DNA of 64,000 nucleotides from CAVXNP01 sp963763305 (GTDB taxonomy: Bacteria > Pseudomonadota > Gammaproteobacteria > Xanthomonadales > Rhodanobacteraceae). Location of the stretch: contig CAVXNP010000001.1 in the NCBI GenBank assembly GCA_963763305.1, positions 744,001 through 808,000 on the forward strand. The letters are read 5' to 3'. Position 1 is the first letter of the stretch, and every line of letters begins with the position of its first letter. A model generated the notes under the pieces. The model was not told where the DNA came from. It saw nothing but the letters and a program-made list of their open reading frames with translations, and searched no databases. This document shows, piece by piece, positions 35,732-45,069 of this stretch. The translations under genes and the position numbers were made by a program.

Positions 35732-36499
35732 TCAGGCCGGCCGCAGGTCCAGCATGCTGCCGCGCAGGGGTGTCGCCTGCGCGGACAACAGGTACACCGC
35801 CGCCGCGGCGGTGGCGTCGGGCAGCGGCTGCGCGGCGGTGTTCTCGCCGAAATACGCCATGTGCCGCAACGCGGTGCGCATGGGTGCCGGCAACAGCGCG
35901 TGCGCGCGCACGGGGCCGGTGTCGGTCTCCTGATGCAGGATCTCGACCAGCCGCTCCAGTGCCGCCTTGGAGACGCCGTAGGCACCCCAGTGCGCCCGGT
36001 TGACCAGGTCCGGGTTGTCCAGCACGAACACCACGGCGCTGTCCTGCGCCTGGCCAAGCAACGGCATGCAGGCCTGGGTCAGGGCGAACGGCGCCGACAC
36101 GTTGATGTGCATCGTCCGCAGCCATTCGTCCGGCTTGTGCAGGGCCAGCGGGGTCAACCCGCCGAAGGCAGCCGCGGCATGCACGATGCCGTCGAGCCGC
36201 CCCAGGTCGCGCAGCAGCCCTTCGGCCAGCGCCTCGTAGTCGCGCGGCGTGGCCGTTTCCAGGTCCAGCGGGTGAATCACCGGTTCGGGCAGTTGCTCGT
36301 CCATCATCATGTCGTACAGCTGCTCGAGCTGACGCTTGCGCCGCCCGGTGATGACCACCGTGGCCCCGGCCCGCGCCGCCGTGCGCGACACCTCGCGTCC
36401 CAAACCGCCGTAGGCGCCGGTGACCAGCACCACGCGGTCGGCCAGCGCTCCGGCAGGCAGGACGGCATCGCCGGGAAGACGCGAAACAGGGAGCGTCAT
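35732..36499 (-). CDS. SDR-family oxidoreductase (YciK-like, atypical active site)
   Basis: 255-aa short-chain dehydrogenase with Rossmann motif TGAYGGLG, adenine-ring pocket DLETA and the catalytic YGVSK (Y-x-x-x-K). The overall pattern (HWGAYGVSKAALERLVEILHQE) matches YciK-type enzymes. The usual catalytic serine position, in a segment like VFTSSS, reads VVFVLDNPD, so the Ser-Tyr-Lys triad appears incomplete. It may bind NADP without classical dehydrogenase chemistry. The start ATG overlaps the end of grxD by four bases, indicating translational coupling. Confidence 0.87.
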   Translation of the reverse strand: MTLPVSRLPGDAVLPAGALADRVVLVTGAYGGLGREVSRTAARAGATVVITGRRKRQLEQLYDMMMDEQLPEPVIHPLDLETATPRDYEALAEGLLRDLGRLDGIVHAAAAFGGLTPLALHKPDEWLRTMHINVSAPFALTQACMPLLGQAQDSAVVFVLDNPDLVNRAHWGAYGVSKAALERLVEILHQETDTGPVRAHALLPAPMRTALRHMAYFGENTAAQPLPDATAAAAVYLLSAQATPLRGSMLDLRPA

Positions 36500-36822
36500 G
36501 CCGCGGGTGCTCCGGCCACGTCACGAGCCATCCGAGCCAGCTCGCCGGACGCGTGCAGGTCCTCGATGATGTCGCAACCGCCGATCAGTTCGCCCTGGAT
36601 GAAGAGCTGGGGAAAGGTCGGCCAGTTGGCGAAATGAGGCAGCGCGGCACGGATCTCCGGGTCGGCCAGGACGTTCTCGGCGTGAAATACCGCACCGACC
36701 TGCTCCAGCGCCCGCGCGGCACGACTGGAATAACCGCACATCGGAAATGCCGGCGTGCCCTTCATGAAAAGCACGATGGCGTGCCCGGCGAGCAGCGCCT
36801 TGATTCGCTCGTTAACGTCCAT
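36496..36822 (-). CDS. grxD: Monothiol glutaredoxin Grx4
   Basis: 108-aa monothiol (CGFS-type) glutaredoxin carrying CGYS at 29-32. It has the family context LFMKGTPAFPMCGYS, NWPTFPQLFIQGELIGGCDII and a glutathione-binding TFP. These proteins hold a shared [2Fe-2S] cluster with glutathione and deliver it to apo-proteins, linking to iron homeostasis. It diverges from sodB (113 nt between starts) and overlaps the SDR gene by 4 nt. Confidence 0.95.
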   Translation of the reverse strand: MDVNERIKALLAGHAIVLFMKGTPAFPMCGYSSRAARALEQVGAVFHAENVLADPEIRAALPHFANWPTFPQLFIQGELIGGCDIIEDLHASGELARMARDVAGAPAA

Positions 36823-36935
36823 AGGTCGGGATTCATCATTACAATGCGTGCAGCGCAGTAGTGTACCAGCCGCACGCCGGCCGCCACTGCGGCCGCGCCC
36901 GGCCTTCCCTTCACGTCACGTCCAAGGAGTCATTC

Positions 36936-37514
36936 ATGGCGATCGAACTGCCCCCGTTGCCCTACGAGAAGAACGCGCTGGAACCGCACATTTCGGCCGA
37001 GACGCTGGAGTTCCACTACGGCAAGCACCACCAGGCCTACGTCACCAACCTGAACAAGCTGATCGAAGGCGGCGAGTTCGAGAATGCGCCGCTGGAAGAG
37101 ATCGTGCGCAAGTCCTCCGGTGGCGTCTTCAACAATGCCGCGCAGGTCTGGAACCACACCTTCTACTGGAATTCGATGAGCCCGAACGGCGGCGGCGAAC
37201 CCAGCGGCAAGCTGGCCGACGCCATCAACAAGGCGTTCGGGTCGGTGGAGAAGTTCAAGGAGGAGTTCACCAAGTCCGCTGCGGGCAACTTCGGTTCCGG
37301 CTGGACCTGGCTGGTGCAGCGACCGGACGGCTCGCTGGGCATCGTCAACACGTCCAATGCGGCCACCCCGATCACCGGCAGCGACAAGCCGCTGCTCACC
37401 ACCGACGTGTGGGAGCACGCCTACTACATCGATTACCGCAACGCCCGTCCGAAGTACCTGGAGGCGTTCTGGAACCTGGTCAACTGGGACTTCGCGGCCA
37501 AAAACATGGCTTGA
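36936..37514 (+). CDS. sodB: Superoxide dismutase [Fe]
   Basis: 192-aa cytoplasmic superoxide dismutase. Metal ligands are visible in HYGKHHQAYV (first His), NHTFYWNSM (second His) and DVWEHAYYIDY (Asp and His). The FNNAAQVWNHTFYW segment with the Ala-Ala-Gln pattern points to the iron form rather than the manganese form. AAGGAG precedes ATG 36936 at suitable spacing. A strong terminator follows 29 nt after the stop. Confidence 0.96.
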   Translation: MAIELPPLPYEKNALEPHISAETLEFHYGKHHQAYVTNLNKLIEGGEFENAPLEEIVRKSSGGVFNNAAQVWNHTFYWNSMSPNGGGEPSGKLADAINKAFGSVEKFKEEFTKSAAGNFGSGWTWLVQRPDGSLGIVNTSNAATPITGSDKPLLTTDVWEHAYYIDYRNARPKYLEAFWNLVNWDFAAKNMA

Positions 37515-37543
37515 TCGTCCCTGCCCCACGCAATACATGAAAG

Positions 37544-37570
37544 CGGAGCCGGCGACGGCTCCGTTTTTTT
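37544..37570 (+). terminator. Terminator of sodB
   Basis: CGGAGCCG, GCGA tetraloop, CGGCTCCG and T7: a perfect 8-bp stem followed by the U-tract on the plus strand. Confidence 0.92.
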
Positions 37571-37582
37571 GCCTGTCTTTCC

Positions 37583-37900
37583 CTCCGTAGGGTGGGCCTC
37601 CCCTCCGTAGGGTGGGCTTCAGCCCACCAGCCTTTGGCTTTGGGGCTTTGGGGCTTTGGGGCTTTGGGGCTTTGGGGCTTTGGGGCTTTGGGGCTTTGGG
37701 GCTTTGGGGCTTGGGGGCTTGGGGGCTTGGGGGCTTTGGGGCTTGGGGGCTTGGGGGCTTGGACTGGTTTGGGCTTTTTCGCTCCGTTGGTTTTGGTGGG
37801 CTGAAGCCCACCCTACGCCCACCCTACGCCCACCTTAGGCCCGCCGTACGCTCGCCCTACGCCCGCCCTACCTACGCCCACCGTACGCCCGCCCGACACC
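37583..37900. repeat. Palindromic element with GGCTTTGGG tandem array in its loop
   Basis: Two copies of GTAGGGTGGGC start at 37587 and 37607. The second opens the arm (GGGTGGGCTTCAGCCCACC) that pairs with GGTGGGCTGAAGCCCACCC ending at 37816. Between the arms (37627-37762) is a run of 9-base units, GGCTTTGGG or GGCTTGGGG, about 14 copies. Degenerate CCCTACGCCCA units continue to about 37890. The translated GFGALGLW frame is an artefact of the repeat. Confidence 0.85.
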
Positions 37901-37942
37901 GGGCCTGCGACCCCGGGCGCTGGCGTTACGCTTGCGCCCGGC

Positions 37943-39109
37943 TCAGCCCCTGGACGGGACCAGCGCGTCCAGCGCGGGCGCCACCTGTTCGTCGCGTCCC
38001 AGCTCGGACGCGATCGCCTGCAGGCGGCGGGCCAGTGCCGCCGCGTCCGGTGCGCACACGGTGGCGTGACCGACCTTGCGCCCTGGCCGCGATTGCTTGC
38101 CGTAGTCGTGCCAGTGCGCGTCCACTTCGCGCAACACAGCGCCGGGCTCGGGCAACGAACCGATCCAGTTGAACATGGCCGACATGCTGCGAGCACCGGT
38201 ATCGCCCAGCGGCAGGTCCAGCACCGCGCGTACGTGGTTCTCGAACTGGCTGGTGTGCGCGCCTTCGATGGTCCAGTGCCCCGAGTTGTGCACCCGCGGC
38301 GCCATCTCGTTGCCCAACAGCTGGCCGTCCTTGACGAACAACTCCAGCGCGAACACACCCACATAGCCCAGTCGCTCGGCCAGCGTCCGGGCAAGGTCGG
38401 TGGCGCGCTGCTGCAGCAGCCCGATATCCGGCGCCGGCGCCAGGCTCATGCTGAGCACCCCGTCGGTGTGCCAGTTCTGGGTCAGCGGCCAGGTGCGGAA
38501 GTCCCCGCCCCGACTGCGCACCGCCAGTACCGACAACTCGCGATCGAACGGCACGAACGCTTCCAGGATCAGGCCATGCGCCGCGGCCTGCGCCCCGAGC
38601 GCGGCCCACGCCGCGTCGGCATCGGCCGGGCTCTTCAGGCGGAACTGCCCCTTGCCGTCGTAGCCGAGCCGGCGCGTCTTGAGGATCGCCGGGGTACCGA
38701 TCGCGGCGATCGCATCGTCCAGTCCGGCACGCGTGTCCACTGCGGCAAACTCGGCCGTGCCAAGGCCGCATTCGCGAAACAGGGTCTTCTCTGCCAGTCG
38801 ATCCTGCGCCACGGCCAGCGCCTGCGGCGCAGGGGACACGGCCATGCGGCCGGCCAGCCATTGCGCCGTCTCGGCCGGCACGTTCTCGAAATCGAAGGTC
38901 GCCACGTCGGCCTTCTGCGCGAAGGTCTCGAGCCGGTCGTAGTCGTTCCAGTCGGCCGCCATCAACGGAGCGACCTGACTGGCACAGGCATCGGCGGCAC
39001 TGTCGACCACCAGCGTGTTGACCCCAAGCGGGGCGCCGGCAATGGCCAGCATGCGCGCCAGCTGGCCGCCGCCGAGGACGCCGAGCACCGGTTGCCGGCG
39101 GGCGCTCAT
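37943..39109 (-). CDS. purK: N5-carboxyaminoimidazole ribonucleotide synthase
   Basis: 388-aa ATP-grasp enzyme that carboxylates AIR to N5-CAIR with ATP and bicarbonate, step 6 of purine synthesis. It begins PVLGVLGGGQLARMLAIAGAPLG, with ATP-grasp phrases TPAILKTRRLGYDGKGQF and ELFVKDGQLLGNEMAPRVHNSGHWTIEGAHTSQFENHVRAVLDLPLG. It overlaps purE by four bases (39106-39109) on the same strand, so the two are translationally coupled. The frame is intact. Confidence 0.97.
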   Translation of the reverse strand: MSARRQPVLGVLGGGQLARMLAIAGAPLGVNTLVVDSAADACASQVAPLMAADWNDYDRLETFAQKADVATFDFENVPAETAQWLAGRMAVSPAPQALAVAQDRLAEKTLFRECGLGTAEFAAVDTRAGLDDAIAAIGTPAILKTRRLGYDGKGQFRLKSPADADAAWAALGAQAAAHGLILEAFVPFDRELSVLAVRSRGGDFRTWPLTQNWHTDGVLSMSLAPAPDIGLLQQRATDLARTLAERLGYVGVFALELFVKDGQLLGNEMAPRVHNSGHWTIEGAHTSQFENHVRAVLDLPLGDTGARSMSAMFNWIGSLPEPGAVLREVDAHWHDYGKQSRPGRKVGHATVCAPDAAALARRLQAIASELGRDEQVAPALDALVPSRG

Positions 39110-39609
39110 GAACGCGGGTCCGCGTTGTCAAGCACCGCTCGGGTCTGCCGTGCGCGGTAGGCGTCCAGCGCCTGCGCCAGCCCGGGGTCGTGCAAGGCCA
39201 GCACGGCTGCGGCCAGCAGGCCGGCGTTGACCGCACCGGCCCGCCCGATCGCCAGTGTCCCGACCGGGATACCCGCCGGCATCTGCGCGATCGACAGCAG
39301 CGAATCCATGCCGTTGAGTGCCCTGGACTGCACCGGCACGCCGAACACCGGCAGCCGACACTTCGCGGCCAGCATCCCGGGCAGGTGGGCTGCGCCGCCG
39401 GCGCCGGCGATGATCACCTCGAGCCCGCGCGAGACGGCCCCGTCGGCATACTCGAACAGCAGATCGGGCGTGCGGTGGGCCGAGACCACCCGCACTTCGT
39501 GCGGCACGTCCAGTTCGGTCAATAGCTCGGCCGCGTGCTGCATGGTTTCCCAGTCCGAACGCGAGCCCATCACCACGCCGACGCGTGCTGGCTTGGCTGT
39601 CGATGTCAT
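39106..39609 (-). CDS. purE: N5-carboxyaminoimidazole ribonucleotide mutase
   Basis: 167-aa PurE class I mutase that converts N5-CAIR to CAIR, acting with PurK. It shows the signature VGVVMGSRSDWETM, the catalytic histidine in VSAHRTPDLLFEYA and the loop IIAGAGGAAHLPGMLAAK. It is first in the purEK operon and diverges from the Trm112-like gene. Confidence 0.97.
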   Translation of the reverse strand: MTSTAKPARVGVVMGSRSDWETMQHAAELLTELDVPHEVRVVSAHRTPDLLFEYADGAVSRGLEVIIAGAGGAAHLPGMLAAKCRLPVFGVPVQSRALNGMDSLLSIAQMPAGIPVGTLAIGRAGAVNAGLLAAAVLALHDPGLAQALDAYRARQTRAVLDNADPRS

Positions 39610-39669
39610 GGTTCCGCCACCCCAAAACGGCTATTGTACGGACATTACGCATGACGACACGACCCCACC

Positions 39670-39942
39670 ATGGACAAGCGCCTGCTCGACATCCTCTGCT
39701 GCCCGGTCAGCAAAACCGCCATCCGGCCGCTGACGCGCGCCGAACTGGACGCGCTCAACAGCGCCATCGAGGCCGACCAGCTGCAGACGGTGGCTGGCGA
39801 GGGGGTACGCCAGCGGCTGGCGGAAGGCCTCATCACGGTCGATCGCAAAGTGATCTACCGGGTCGAGGACGGGATCCCGGTGATGTTGCCGGAGGAAGGT
39901 ATCGGCACCACGCAACTGCGTGATTTCCCTGGGGCGGCATGA
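39670..39942 (+). CDS. Trm112-family / YcaR-like small protein
   Basis: 90-aa protein starting MDKRLLDILCCPVSKTAIRPL, with CCP zinc-knuckle remnant, and ending VDRKVIYRVEDGIPVMLPEEGI, both typical of the Trm112/UPF0434 (YcaR) family. Only the first Cys-x-x-Pro region is retained; a second Cys pair is not seen, as in many bacterial members. Function is unclear; eukaryotic relatives activate methyltransferases. This version has a longer central insert (LNSAIEADQLQTVAGEGVRQ) than the 60-aa E. coli form. Confidence 0.88.
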   Translation: MDKRLLDILCCPVSKTAIRPLTRAELDALNSAIEADQLQTVAGEGVRQRLAEGLITVDRKVIYRVEDGIPVMLPEEGIGTTQLRDFPGAA

Positions 39943-40085
39943 GAGAAATGAGAACGGCTGCGCAGAGCCAAGCGGACCGGGCTGGTTTCCGGCGCCAGGC
40001 ATGACTATATTCATAGCCTGCTCCCGCAACCCAGCATGCCGGCCGGCCAGGGGCTGGAGTGTGGAGCAGGTCCAGGGGTAGGGCT

Positions 40086-42424
40086 ATGAACGAAGCCAAC
40101 GAGCCTTCTTCCAAGGTAATCAACCTGGGCGCCCGCCTGGATGCCTCGAACGAGCGCGTGGGCGAACTGCTCGATGGGGTACGCGGCACCGCCGCGCGGC
40201 GGCTGCAGGCGCTCGTGGGCAACATGTTCGAACATGTCGACGACGCCCTGTTCGACCTGGCCGAAAAGGCCGACAACAACGCCACCCAGATCCACTACTT
40301 CGACGGCATGCGCGAGGTGCGCAAGCGCCGCCCTCTGATCGAACGCCAGTTTCTTGCCCAGGTCGGTCGCGATCTGACCAGCCTGGCCACCCGCGCTCCG
40401 ACGCGCAGCGCCGCTTCCACCTCCGGCATCGGCGACACGGTCGAATTGTCGCTGGTGGCCGAGAGCGAGCTGGAGGAGTCGCTGGCGATCACCAGCATGG
40501 TCAACAAGAACGAGACGCGCCTGGCGCAGGACCTGTTCGCGGTGAACCAGCGCATGGCGGTGATCTGTGGCGGCATCAAGATCGACGACAGCACCAATCC
40601 GGTCGCCCCGGCGGCGCTGGCCCAGGCGTTCCGCCAGTCGCTGCGGGACCTGATCGCGGATGCCCGGGTCAAGCTGATCATCTACAAGCTGTTCGATCGC
40701 TATGTATTGTCGGCACTGGATGAGCTCTACCAGGAGATCAACGCGCTGCTGATGCGCGCCGGCGTATTGCCGCACCTTCGGCACGGCACCCCTTCGCGGC
40801 AGGCCGCAGCGGCACCCGAACCGGCCGAACCGGGCGAACCGACGGCGCCGGTGGTCGCGACCGAGGAAGAAACCGCCGTTGCCGGCGAGCTGCTGCAAAC
40901 CCTGCGTGCACTGTTCGCCGCACGACGCCAGGCGACGGGTCACGCCGGAACCGGCCGCGCCACGACCGCCTCCGGCGGCGCCAGCGCGGCACACTACGCA
41001 CCGGCACCGACCGCCAACGAGCTGCTGGGCGCGCTGAGCGTGTTGCAGAGTCAGCTCGCCTCCAGCGGGCCTGCGACGACCCAGGACATGGATACGGCCA
41101 GCCTCAGCCGGGAAGTGGCCCATCTCAAGGAGCACCTGCTCGGTCAGCTGGGCGCGCTGCGCGGCGAGCGGCCCGGCCAGGTGTCGTCGCTGGATGAGGA
41201 CACGATCGACCTGGTCAGCATGCTGTTCGAGTTCATCCTCGAGGACCAGAACCTGCCGGCCCAGATGCAGGTTCTGCTTGCCCGCCTGCAGATCCCCTAC
41301 CTGAAGGCGGCGATCCTGGATCGCCGGATGTTCTCGCAACGCCAGCACCCTGCGCGCCTGTTGCTGGACGGCCTGGCCGATCTTGCCAAGGGCTGGTCGG
41401 CCGAGTCCGACCGCGACCATCGCGTGCACGACCAGGTCAAGTCGGTGGTCGACCGCCTGCTGCACGAGTTCGACGATGACATGGGCATCTTCGAACGTCT
41501 GGCCGGGGAGCTGCAGGAGTTCCAGAACTCCAGCCGCAAGCGCGCCGAACTGGCCGAGCAGCGCGTAGCCGAATCCGCACGCGGCCGTGAAAAGCTGGAG
41601 CAGGCCCGGCGCCGCGCCGCCCGCGAGATCCTCGATCGCGTGGGGGACGCACCCTGCCGCCGCTGATCCATGGCGTGCTGGCCCGGGCGTGGGCGAACTA
41701 CATGGTTTTGACCATCCTGCGCCAGGGCGAGGACTCCGCCGAATTCGCCGATGCGCTTCGTTTCGTCAACGAGTTCATCGCCAGCACCCACCCGGTGACC
41801 GACGCCGAGGGCAAGCGCACCCTGCGCCGCATGCTGCCGGGCATCGAGCGCTCGCTGCGCAAGGGGCTGGCGAACGTCGCCTTCCAGGAAAGCGATATCG
41901 AGCGGCTGCTCGCGCAGCTGCTCCGCTATTACCGGCGCCAGCTGGGTGAACCGGTCGAGGACGCCTCCTCCGACGACGGCTCCGCCCTGGCCATCCCCGA
42001 GAGCATCCAGCCGGTGGTCGGAAGCGCCCCCGCTCCCACCGGCGACGCCGGCACCCAGCCGCCACCGGATGGTGCCGAGGCACACGACGACAACGACGAA
42101 GATGCCGCCGACCCGATCGATGGCACGGCCGAAATGCAGACGGTGAAGGAACTCAAGCCGGGCATCTGGATCGAGTTCAGCAAGAACAAGGACGCAATCG
42201 AGCGCGCCAAGCTGTCCTGGATCAGTCCGATGAGCGGGCGCTATCTGTTCGTCAACCGCCGAGGCCTCAAGGTGGGCGATTACTCGCCGCGCGAACTGGC
42301 CACGGCGCTGGTTGCCGGACACGCCCGGATCCTCGACTCCGCCGCCCTGTTCGACCGGGCCATGGATGCGATCGTCGACCGCCTGAGCCAGACTACGCCC
42401 TCGCCCGGCTCAACCGCCGACTGA
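40086..42424 (+). pseudogene. DUF1631 family protein (one frameshift)
   Basis: About 780-aa protein of DUF1631, a gammaproteobacterial family with mostly helical domains and a C-terminal PilZ-like beta region (VKELKPGIWIEFSKNKDAIERAKLSWISPMSGRYLFVNRRGLKVGDYSP). The PilZ-like end suggests a link to cyclic di-GMP, but that is inference. ATG 40086 gives MNEANEPSSKVINLGARLD. A base is missing in a G-run near 41644. Adding one G restores DRVGGRTLPPLIHGVLARAWANYMVLTILRQG and continuous translation to 42424. The length is one base short of a multiple of three. A low-complexity acidic linker (about 640-690) precedes the last domain. Confidence 0.85.
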
Positions 42425-42469
42425 CGGAAGTGGCCCGCGTCGCCTGCTCCGCCCTTTCATGGACGTAAG

Positions 42470-43327
42470 ATGAGTTCGAACCCCTTGCTTGCCCCACCCA
42501 CCGCCGAGCAGATCGACGGCGACGTCCAGCGTGCGTTTGCCGAGGACATCGGTAGTGGCGACGCCACCGCCGAGCTGCTTCCGGCCGACGCTGCCGCCCA
42601 AGCCACGTTGACCTGCCGCGACACCGCGGTGATGGCCGGTATCGACTGGTTCGATGCCTGCTTCCGCCGGCTCGATCCAGCGGTACACATCGACTGGGCG
42701 GTGCACGACGGCGACGAGGTAACGGGAGGGCAGGCGATCTGCCGGCTGAGCGGCAATGCCCGCGCGTTGGTGACCGCCGAACGTTCGGCGCTGAACTTCC
42801 TGCAGCTGCTCTCGGGCACCGCCACGGTTACCGCCCAGCATGTGCGCGCGGTAGCCGGCACCAGGGTGCGTATTCTGGACACGCGCAAGACCCTGCCCGG
42901 GCTGCGGCTGGCACAGAAGTACGCGGTGCGCTGCGGCGGCGGATACAACCATCGGATCGGCCTGTATGACGCCGTCCTGGTCAAGGAAAACCACATCATC
43001 GCCGCCGGCGGTGTCGTAGCGGCAGTTTCCGCAGCCCGCCAACTGCACCCGCGGTTGCTGCTGGAGGTGGAAGTGGAGACCCTCGCCGAACTGAGCCAGG
43101 CCATCGAAGCGGGCGTCGACCGGGTGATGCTGGACAACTTCAGCCTGCCGCAGATGACCGAGGCAGTGGCTCTGGCCGACGGGCGCGTGGCGCTGGAGGT
43201 GTCCGGCAACGTGGACCTGGGGAGCATACGGGCCATTGCCAGCACCGGGGTCGACTACATCTCGGTAGGCGCGCTGACCAAGCACGTGCATGCGGTCGAT
43301 CTCTCGCTGCGCCTGCGGCTGGCCTGA
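42470..43327 (+). CDS. nadC: Nicotinate-nucleotide pyrophosphorylase (carboxylating)
   Basis: 285-aa quinolinate phosphoribosyltransferase, the step from quinolinate to nicotinate mononucleotide in NAD synthesis. It shows AFAEDIGSGDATAELL, TAERSALNFLQLLSGTAT, the active-site RILDTRKTLPGLRLAQKYAVRCGGGYNHRIGLYDAVLVKENHI and the C-terminal VDYISVGALTKHV. It starts 46 nt after the DUF1631 gene and is followed closely by DUF3301. Confidence 0.97.
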   Translation: MSSNPLLAPPTAEQIDGDVQRAFAEDIGSGDATAELLPADAAAQATLTCRDTAVMAGIDWFDACFRRLDPAVHIDWAVHDGDEVTGGQAICRLSGNARALVTAERSALNFLQLLSGTATVTAQHVRAVAGTRVRILDTRKTLPGLRLAQKYAVRCGGGYNHRIGLYDAVLVKENHIIAAGGVVAAVSAARQLHPRLLLEVEVETLAELSQAIEAGVDRVMLDNFSLPQMTEAVALADGRVALEVSGNVDLGSIRAIASTGVDYISVGALTKHVHAVDLSLRLRLA

Positions 43328-43378
43328 GCGGGTCGAGGCTTGCGCCGGCCAGGCGGCGGGCGACACACTGCAGCAATC

Positions 43379-43765
43379 ATGGCTGACCTCTCCGACCTGT
43401 TTCTGCTGCTGGGCTTCGCCGGTGTGATCGGCAGCTGGCTCAAGCTCAGCCGCGCGCGTGAAATCGCAGTGGCGGAAGCGCGCCGACAGTGCGCACGGCA
43501 CCAGCTGCAACTGCTCGACGAGACAGTCGGGCTGCGTGCGATACGACTGCGTCGCGGCAGCGGCACACCGGCGCTGGAACGCTGCTATGCGTTCGAGGTG
43601 AGCATCCACGGCGACGATCGCCAACCGGCACAGGTCTGGATGATCGGCGACCGCCTGAGCGCGATCCGCCTGCCGGAGAGCCATCGGGTCGACGAGCCGC
43701 CCCGCGACGACAGTCCGGGCAACATCGTGCCGCTGCGGCGAACGGACCGTTCCTCACTGCACTGA
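43379..43765 (+). CDS. DUF3301 family protein
   Basis: 128-aa protein with one N-terminal membrane segment (LSDLFLLLGFAGVIGSWL) and a soluble basic domain (AREIAVAEARRQCARHQLQLLDETVGLRAIRLRR, ERCYAFEVSIHGDDRQPAQVWMIGDRLSAIRLPES). This matches the DUF3301 family, frequently beside nadC in this order of bacteria. ATG 43379 places the membrane segment at the very N-terminus; the upstream in-frame extension has no such logic. Function is unknown. Confidence 0.9.
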   Translation: MADLSDLFLLLGFAGVIGSWLKLSRAREIAVAEARRQCARHQLQLLDETVGLRAIRLRRGSGTPALERCYAFEVSIHGDDRQPAQVWMIGDRLSAIRLPESHRVDEPPRDDSPGNIVPLRRTDRSSLH

Positions 43766-43788
43766 ACCGGTACGCCCGTCCGCTGCCG

Positions 43789-44241
43789 CTACTTGACCAC
43801 CCGCAGATGCGGCGCGCCCCGCGAAGGCTTGTCACCGCTGTCATCGGAGGGCCCCGACGAGGGCGCGTCATCCGGCACCGGGCCGCCACCACCGCCCGGA
43901 GGCGGCACGCCTTCTTCGGCGGGAAACATCATGCCCTGGCCGTTTTCCTGGGCATACAGCGCCAGTACGGCCTGCACCGGGATGTGGATATTCTGGCTGA
44001 CGCCGGAAAAACGCGCCTGGAAGCTGATCCACTCGTTGCCCAGGTCCAGGTTGGCAACGGCCCGCATCGCCAGGTTGAGCACCACCTGCCCGTTCTTGAC
44101 CACCTGCGGCGGTACCCGCACACCGTCCATGCCGGCATCGACCAGCATGTATGGGGTCAGGTCGTTGTCGCTGATCCAGTCGTAGATGGCCCGCAGCAGG
44201 TACGGGCGATTGGAACTCATCGGTGGCTGTTCTTGATTCAT
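43789..44241 (-). CDS. sspB: ClpXP protease specificity-enhancing factor
   Basis: 150-aa adaptor that binds ssrA-tagged proteins and tethers them to ClpX. The SspB core (NRPYLLRAIYDWISDNDLTPYMLVDA, VVLNLAMRAVANLDLGNEWISFQARFSGVSQNIHIPVQAVLALYAQENGQGM) is complete. A flexible Pro/Gly/Ser linker leads to the C-terminal ClpX-docking tail (PHLRVVK). ATG 44241 is used; an internal ATG at 44220 (MSSNRPYLL) is also possible. It lies 131 nt after sspA on the same strand. Confidence 0.96.
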   Translation of the reverse strand: MNQEQPPMSSNRPYLLRAIYDWISDNDLTPYMLVDAGMDGVRVPPQVVKNGQVVLNLAMRAVANLDLGNEWISFQARFSGVSQNIHIPVQAVLALYAQENGQGMMFPAEEGVPPPGGGGGPVPDDAPSSGPSDDSGDKPSRGAPHLRVVK

Positions 44242-44372
44242 CTTGGGGGCGTATGTCCTCGGCGATGGATTGCCATGCGTGGCATGCGCGGCGTGGGTTC
44301 GCCGTCGATGGGGATTGAAAGGGGCACGCGCACCGCGAACGGGGACCGGCGAGCAGGGCTCCCAAGTGGCCG

Positions 44373-44996
44373 TCAGGGCCGCATGGCCTTTTCTTCGGGG
44401 GTCAGGCTACGTGCATAGCCCTGACTGTGGAACAAACGCTCGCCGTAGTCGAGGATCGGCTTGCCCTCCCGACCCAGTTCCACCTCCAGCCATGGCAACC
44501 GCCAGACCACCGGCGCAACCAGGCAGTCGACCAGGCTCATTTCCGGGTTGAGGAAGAACCGGGCCGCCTTGAACAACGGCAGGGATGCCAGCAGCGTATC
44601 GCGAAGGCGCTTGCGGGCCTGATCGGCCGAACGCCCGCCGGCATGGATGGCGTCCACCTCGGGCAGCCAGTCGCGCTCGATGCGCACCGCCGCCAGCCGC
44701 AGGCGGGCACGCGCAAGCGGATCGATCGGCATCAGCGGCGGATAGGGGAACCGCTCGTCCAGATACTCGCAGACGACCGAGGTGTCGTAAAGGGTAAGGT
44801 CGCGATCGACCAGCGTCGGGGTCGTGCCATAGGGGTTCAGGTCGATCAGGTCCTCGGGCAACCGCGCCGGGTCCACCAGCACCCTGTCGTAACTGACACC
44901 CTTGGCGGCCATCACCAGCCGCACCCGGTGGCACTGGACGTCGTCGGCGGTGGTGTAGAGGGTAAGCACGTTACGCGAACGGGCACTCTGGACCAT
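44373..44996 (-). CDS. sspA: Stringent starvation protein A
   Basis: 207-aa glutathione-S-transferase-fold protein that binds RNA polymerase and alters transcription in starvation and acid stress. It shows the N-terminal thioredoxin-like part (LTLYTTADDVQCHRVRLVMAAKGV, NPYGTTPTLVDRDLTLYDTSVVCEYLDERFPYPPLMP) and helical C-domain (FFLNPEMSLVDCLVAPVVWRLPWL). It sits between petC and sspB, a standard arrangement in gammaproteobacteria. Confidence 0.96.
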   Translation of the reverse strand: MVQSARSRNVLTLYTTADDVQCHRVRLVMAAKGVSYDRVLVDPARLPEDLIDLNPYGTTPTLVDRDLTLYDTSVVCEYLDERFPYPPLMPIDPLARARLRLAAVRIERDWLPEVDAIHAGGRSADQARKRLRDTLLASLPLFKAARFFLNPEMSLVDCLVAPVVWRLPWLEVELGREGKPILDYGERLFHSQGYARSLTPEEKAMRP

Positions 44997-45019
44997 GCAC
45001 GACCTCCCTAGATCTGAAA

Positions 45020-45051
45020 GGAACGGTGACGCGCGGCGGCGTCACCGTTCC
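45020..45051 (-). terminator. Hairpin between petC and sspA
   Basis: A 13-bp perfect stem (GGAACGGTGACGC, 6-nt loop, GCGTCACCGTTCC) lies 18 nt after the petC stop. On the minus strand only TTTC follows, so it may be a weak terminator or an mRNA-processing/stability hairpin separating petABC from sspAB. Confidence 0.6.
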
Positions 45052-45069
45052 CGAGGACCGGCGAACGCC

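Noticed and set aside
37592..37804. Open frames encoding GFGALGLW-type repetitive peptides
   Set aside because: They arise from the GGCTTTGGG array on both strands, with no ribosome binding site and low complexity; not genes.
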